A DNA stretch of 64,000 nt. Source: Pagrus major. Its lineage: Eukaryota > Chordata > Actinopteri > Spariformes > Sparidae. The notes below the pieces were generated by a model. The model searched no databases. It was not told the DNA's origin and saw nothing but the letters and a program-made list of their open reading frames with translations. The translations under genes and the position numbers were made by a program. How positions within the stretch are numbered: the first letter of the stretch is position 1; every line of letters starts with the position of its first letter. The stretch is taken from the NCBI RefSeq assembly GCF_040436345.1, contig NC_133218.1:8167539-8231538 (forward strand). The letters are read 5' to 3'. This document shows, one piece after another, positions 61,948 through 64,000 of this stretch.

Positions 61948-64000
61948 AAAATATTCACCAAAAATACAAATTCCACCGGAATCTAATAAAAACTGCTGTG
62001 TCTCGTTCAGCCAGTATAGGACCACATTTGGGAGCGATTTCGAGTAAATCGGTTCAAAGACCTGGAAGCTATTGAGAAAATCGGCCGACGTTTTCATGAA
62101 AAATGGCCACTTTTCACTAAAATATTCACCAAAAATACAAATTCCACCGGAATCCAATAAAAACTGCTGTGTCTCGTTCAGCCAGTATAGGACCACATTT
62201 AGGAGCGATTTCGAGTCAATCGGTCCAAAGACCTGGAAGCTATTGAAAAAATCTGCCGACGTTTTCATGAAAAATGGCCACTTTTCACTAAAATATTCAC
62301 CAAAGATACAAATTCCACAGGAATCCAATAAAAACTGCTGTGTCTTGTTCAGCCAGTATATGACCACATTTGGGAGCGATTTCGAGTAAATCGGTTCAAA
62401 GACCTGGAAGCTATTGAGAAAATCGGCCGACGTTTTCATGAAAAATGGCCACTTTTCACTAAAATATTCACCAAAAATACAAATTCCACCGGACTCCAAT
62501 AAAAACTGCTGTGTCTTGTTCAGCCAGTATAGGACCACATTTGGGAGTGATTTCGAGTCAATCGGTTAAAAGACCTGGAAGCTATTGAAAAAATCTGCCG
62601 ACGTTTTCATGAAAAATGGCGACTTTTCACTAAAATATTCACCAAAAATACAAATTCCACCGGAATCCAATAAAAACTGCTGTGTCTTGTAGGACCACAT
62701 TTGGGAGTGATTTCGAGTCAATCGGTCCAAAGACCTGGAAGCTATTGAAAAAATCTGCAGACGTTTTCATGAAAAATGGCCACTTTTCACTAAAATATTC
62801 ACCAAAAATACAAATTCCACCGGACTCCAATAAAAACTGCTGTGTCTTGTTCAGCCAGTATAGGACCACATTTGGGAGTGATTTCGAGTCAATCGGTTAA
62901 AAGACCTGGAAGCTATTGAAAAAATCTGCCGACGTTTTCATGAAAAATGGCGACTTTTCACTAAAATATTCACCAAAAATACAAATTCCACCGGAATCCA
63001 ATAAAAACTGCTGTGTCTTGTAGGACCACATTTGGGAGTGATTTCGAGTCAATCGGTCCAAAGACCTGGAAGCTATTGAAAAAATCTGCCGACGTTTTCA
63101 TGAAAAATGGCCACTTTTCACTAAAATATTAACCAAAAATACAAATTCCACCGGAATCCAATAAAAAACTGCTGTGTCTCGTTCAGGCAGTATAGGACCA
63201 CATTTGGGAGTGATTTCGAGTCAATCGGTCAAAAGACCTGGAAGCTATTGAAAAAATCTGCCGACGTTTTCATGAAAAATGGCCACTTTTCACTAAAATA
63301 TTCACCAAAAATACAAATTCCACCGGAATCCAATAAAAACTGCTGTGTCTCGTTCAGGCAGTATAGGACCACATTTGGGAGTGATTTCGAGTCAATCGGT
63401 TAAAAGACCTGGAAGCTATTGAAAAAATCTGCCGACGTTTTCATGAAAAATGGCGACTTTTCACTAAAATATTCACCAAAAATACAAATTCCACCGGAAT
63501 CCAATAAAAACTGCTGTGTCTTGTAGGACCACATTTGGGAGTGATTTCGAGTCAATCGGTCCAAAGACCTGGAAGCTATTGAAAAAATCTGCCGACGTTT
63601 TCATGAAAAATGGCCACTTTTCACTAAAATATTAACCAAAAATACAAATTCCACCGGAATCCAATAAAAAACTGCTGTGTCTCGTTCAGGCAGTATAGGA
63701 CCACATTTGGGAGTGATTTCGAGTCAATCGGTCAAAAGACCTGGAAGCTATTGAAAAAATCTGCCGACGTTTTCATGAAAAATGGCGACTTTTCACTAAA
63801 ATATTCACCAAAAATACAAATTCCACCGGAATCCAATAAAAACTGCTGTGTCTCGTTCAGGCAGTATAGGACCACATTTGGGAGTGATTTCGAGTCAATC
63901 GGTTAAAAAATCGGTCAATCGAGTCAATCGGTTAAAAGACCTGGAAGCTATTGAAAAAATCTGCCGACGTTTTCATGAAAAATGGCCACTTTTCACTAAA

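Larger units (their letters stand above)
50481..64000 (+). repeat. 171-bp satellite array with higher-order repeats (continues past window)
   Basis: The anchor CACCAAAAATAC recurs every 171 bp (50821, 50992, 51163 and onward). From 50821 to 54241 there are exactly 20 monomers (3,420 bp). Neighbouring monomers differ at a few diagnostic sites: GGCGAC/GGCCAC, GAGTCAATC/GAGTAAATC/GAGGCAATC, GACCTGG/GACGTGG/GATCTGG. The same order of variants returns after 1,197 bp (7 monomers), 1,966 bp and 4,211 bp. Each monomer has a dyad, ATTCCACCGGAAT, an AATAAA or AACAAA, and usually a CENP-B-box-like TTTCGAGTCAATCGGT. Near the right edge an 11-bp deletion variant (160 bp) becomes frequent. The left edge is a partial monomer at 50481. 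No function is shown by the sequence; the layout resembles centromeric satellites. Confidence 0.97.

Noticed and set aside
51108..62900. Many plus- and minus-strand frames of 70-370 codons
   Set aside because: All are readings of the 171-bp satellite monomer (57 codons). Not separate genes.
50481..64000. CRISPR-like array or bacterial origin for the repeat block
   Set aside because: Repeats are directly adjacent 171-bp units without unique short spacers, and the window is clearly vertebrate.

Overview
The window looks like ray-finned fish DNA, most likely from a spiny-rayed (percomorph) teleost. The evidence is an intronless six-cysteine astacin of the high choriolytic (hatching) enzyme type, a GnRH receptor with the long cytoplasmic tail that mammalian type I receptors lack, and many teleost-style repeats. 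Only two protein genes are clear: the hatching-enzyme gene at 1419-2210 (+) and the three-coding-exon GnRH receptor at 27930-32938 (+). They have no evident functional link. Two short minus-strand open stretches at 42.3 and 43.0 kb look like terminal exons of genes I cannot name.

Layout: 0-5.8 kb holds a MITE-like repeat, the hatching-enzyme gene with TATA box and poly(A) signal, a perfect CTCF-type motif, a truncated 7SL (SRP RNA) copy that keeps a CRE at the expected upstream distance, and a 12/48-bp two-level minisatellite. From 5.8 to 11.5 kb is a transposon cluster: a nonautonomous element with 29-bp perfect terminal inverted repeats, a nearly intact hAT transposon whose main transposase exon is open for over 700 codons, and two L1/Tx1-type LINE tails. 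From 11.5 to 26.5 kb is mostly non-coding, with a LINE tail, two TTAA-flanked MITEs and a strong foldback. The GnRH receptor follows, with an untranslated first exon and repeats in its introns. From 33 to 50.4 kb come a decayed second hAT gene, a 772-bp solo LTR with a 5-bp target duplication, LINE fragments (one split by an LTR-like insertion), microsatellites and a piggyBac-type element end.

From about 50,481 to the window end is a tandem satellite array, at least 13.5 kb long, built from a 171-bp monomer. It has several levels of higher-order repetition (1,197, 1,966 and 4,211 bp), twelve copies of a 108-bp unrelated spacer, and in most monomers a sequence matching eight of the nine essential bases of the mammalian CENP-B box. 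The monomer is 57 codons long, so reading frames stay open through many repeats on both strands (998 codons on the minus strand). The array is the most unusual thing in the window and is a candidate centromeric or pericentromeric satellite. The centromere idea is inference from length, organisation and motif only.
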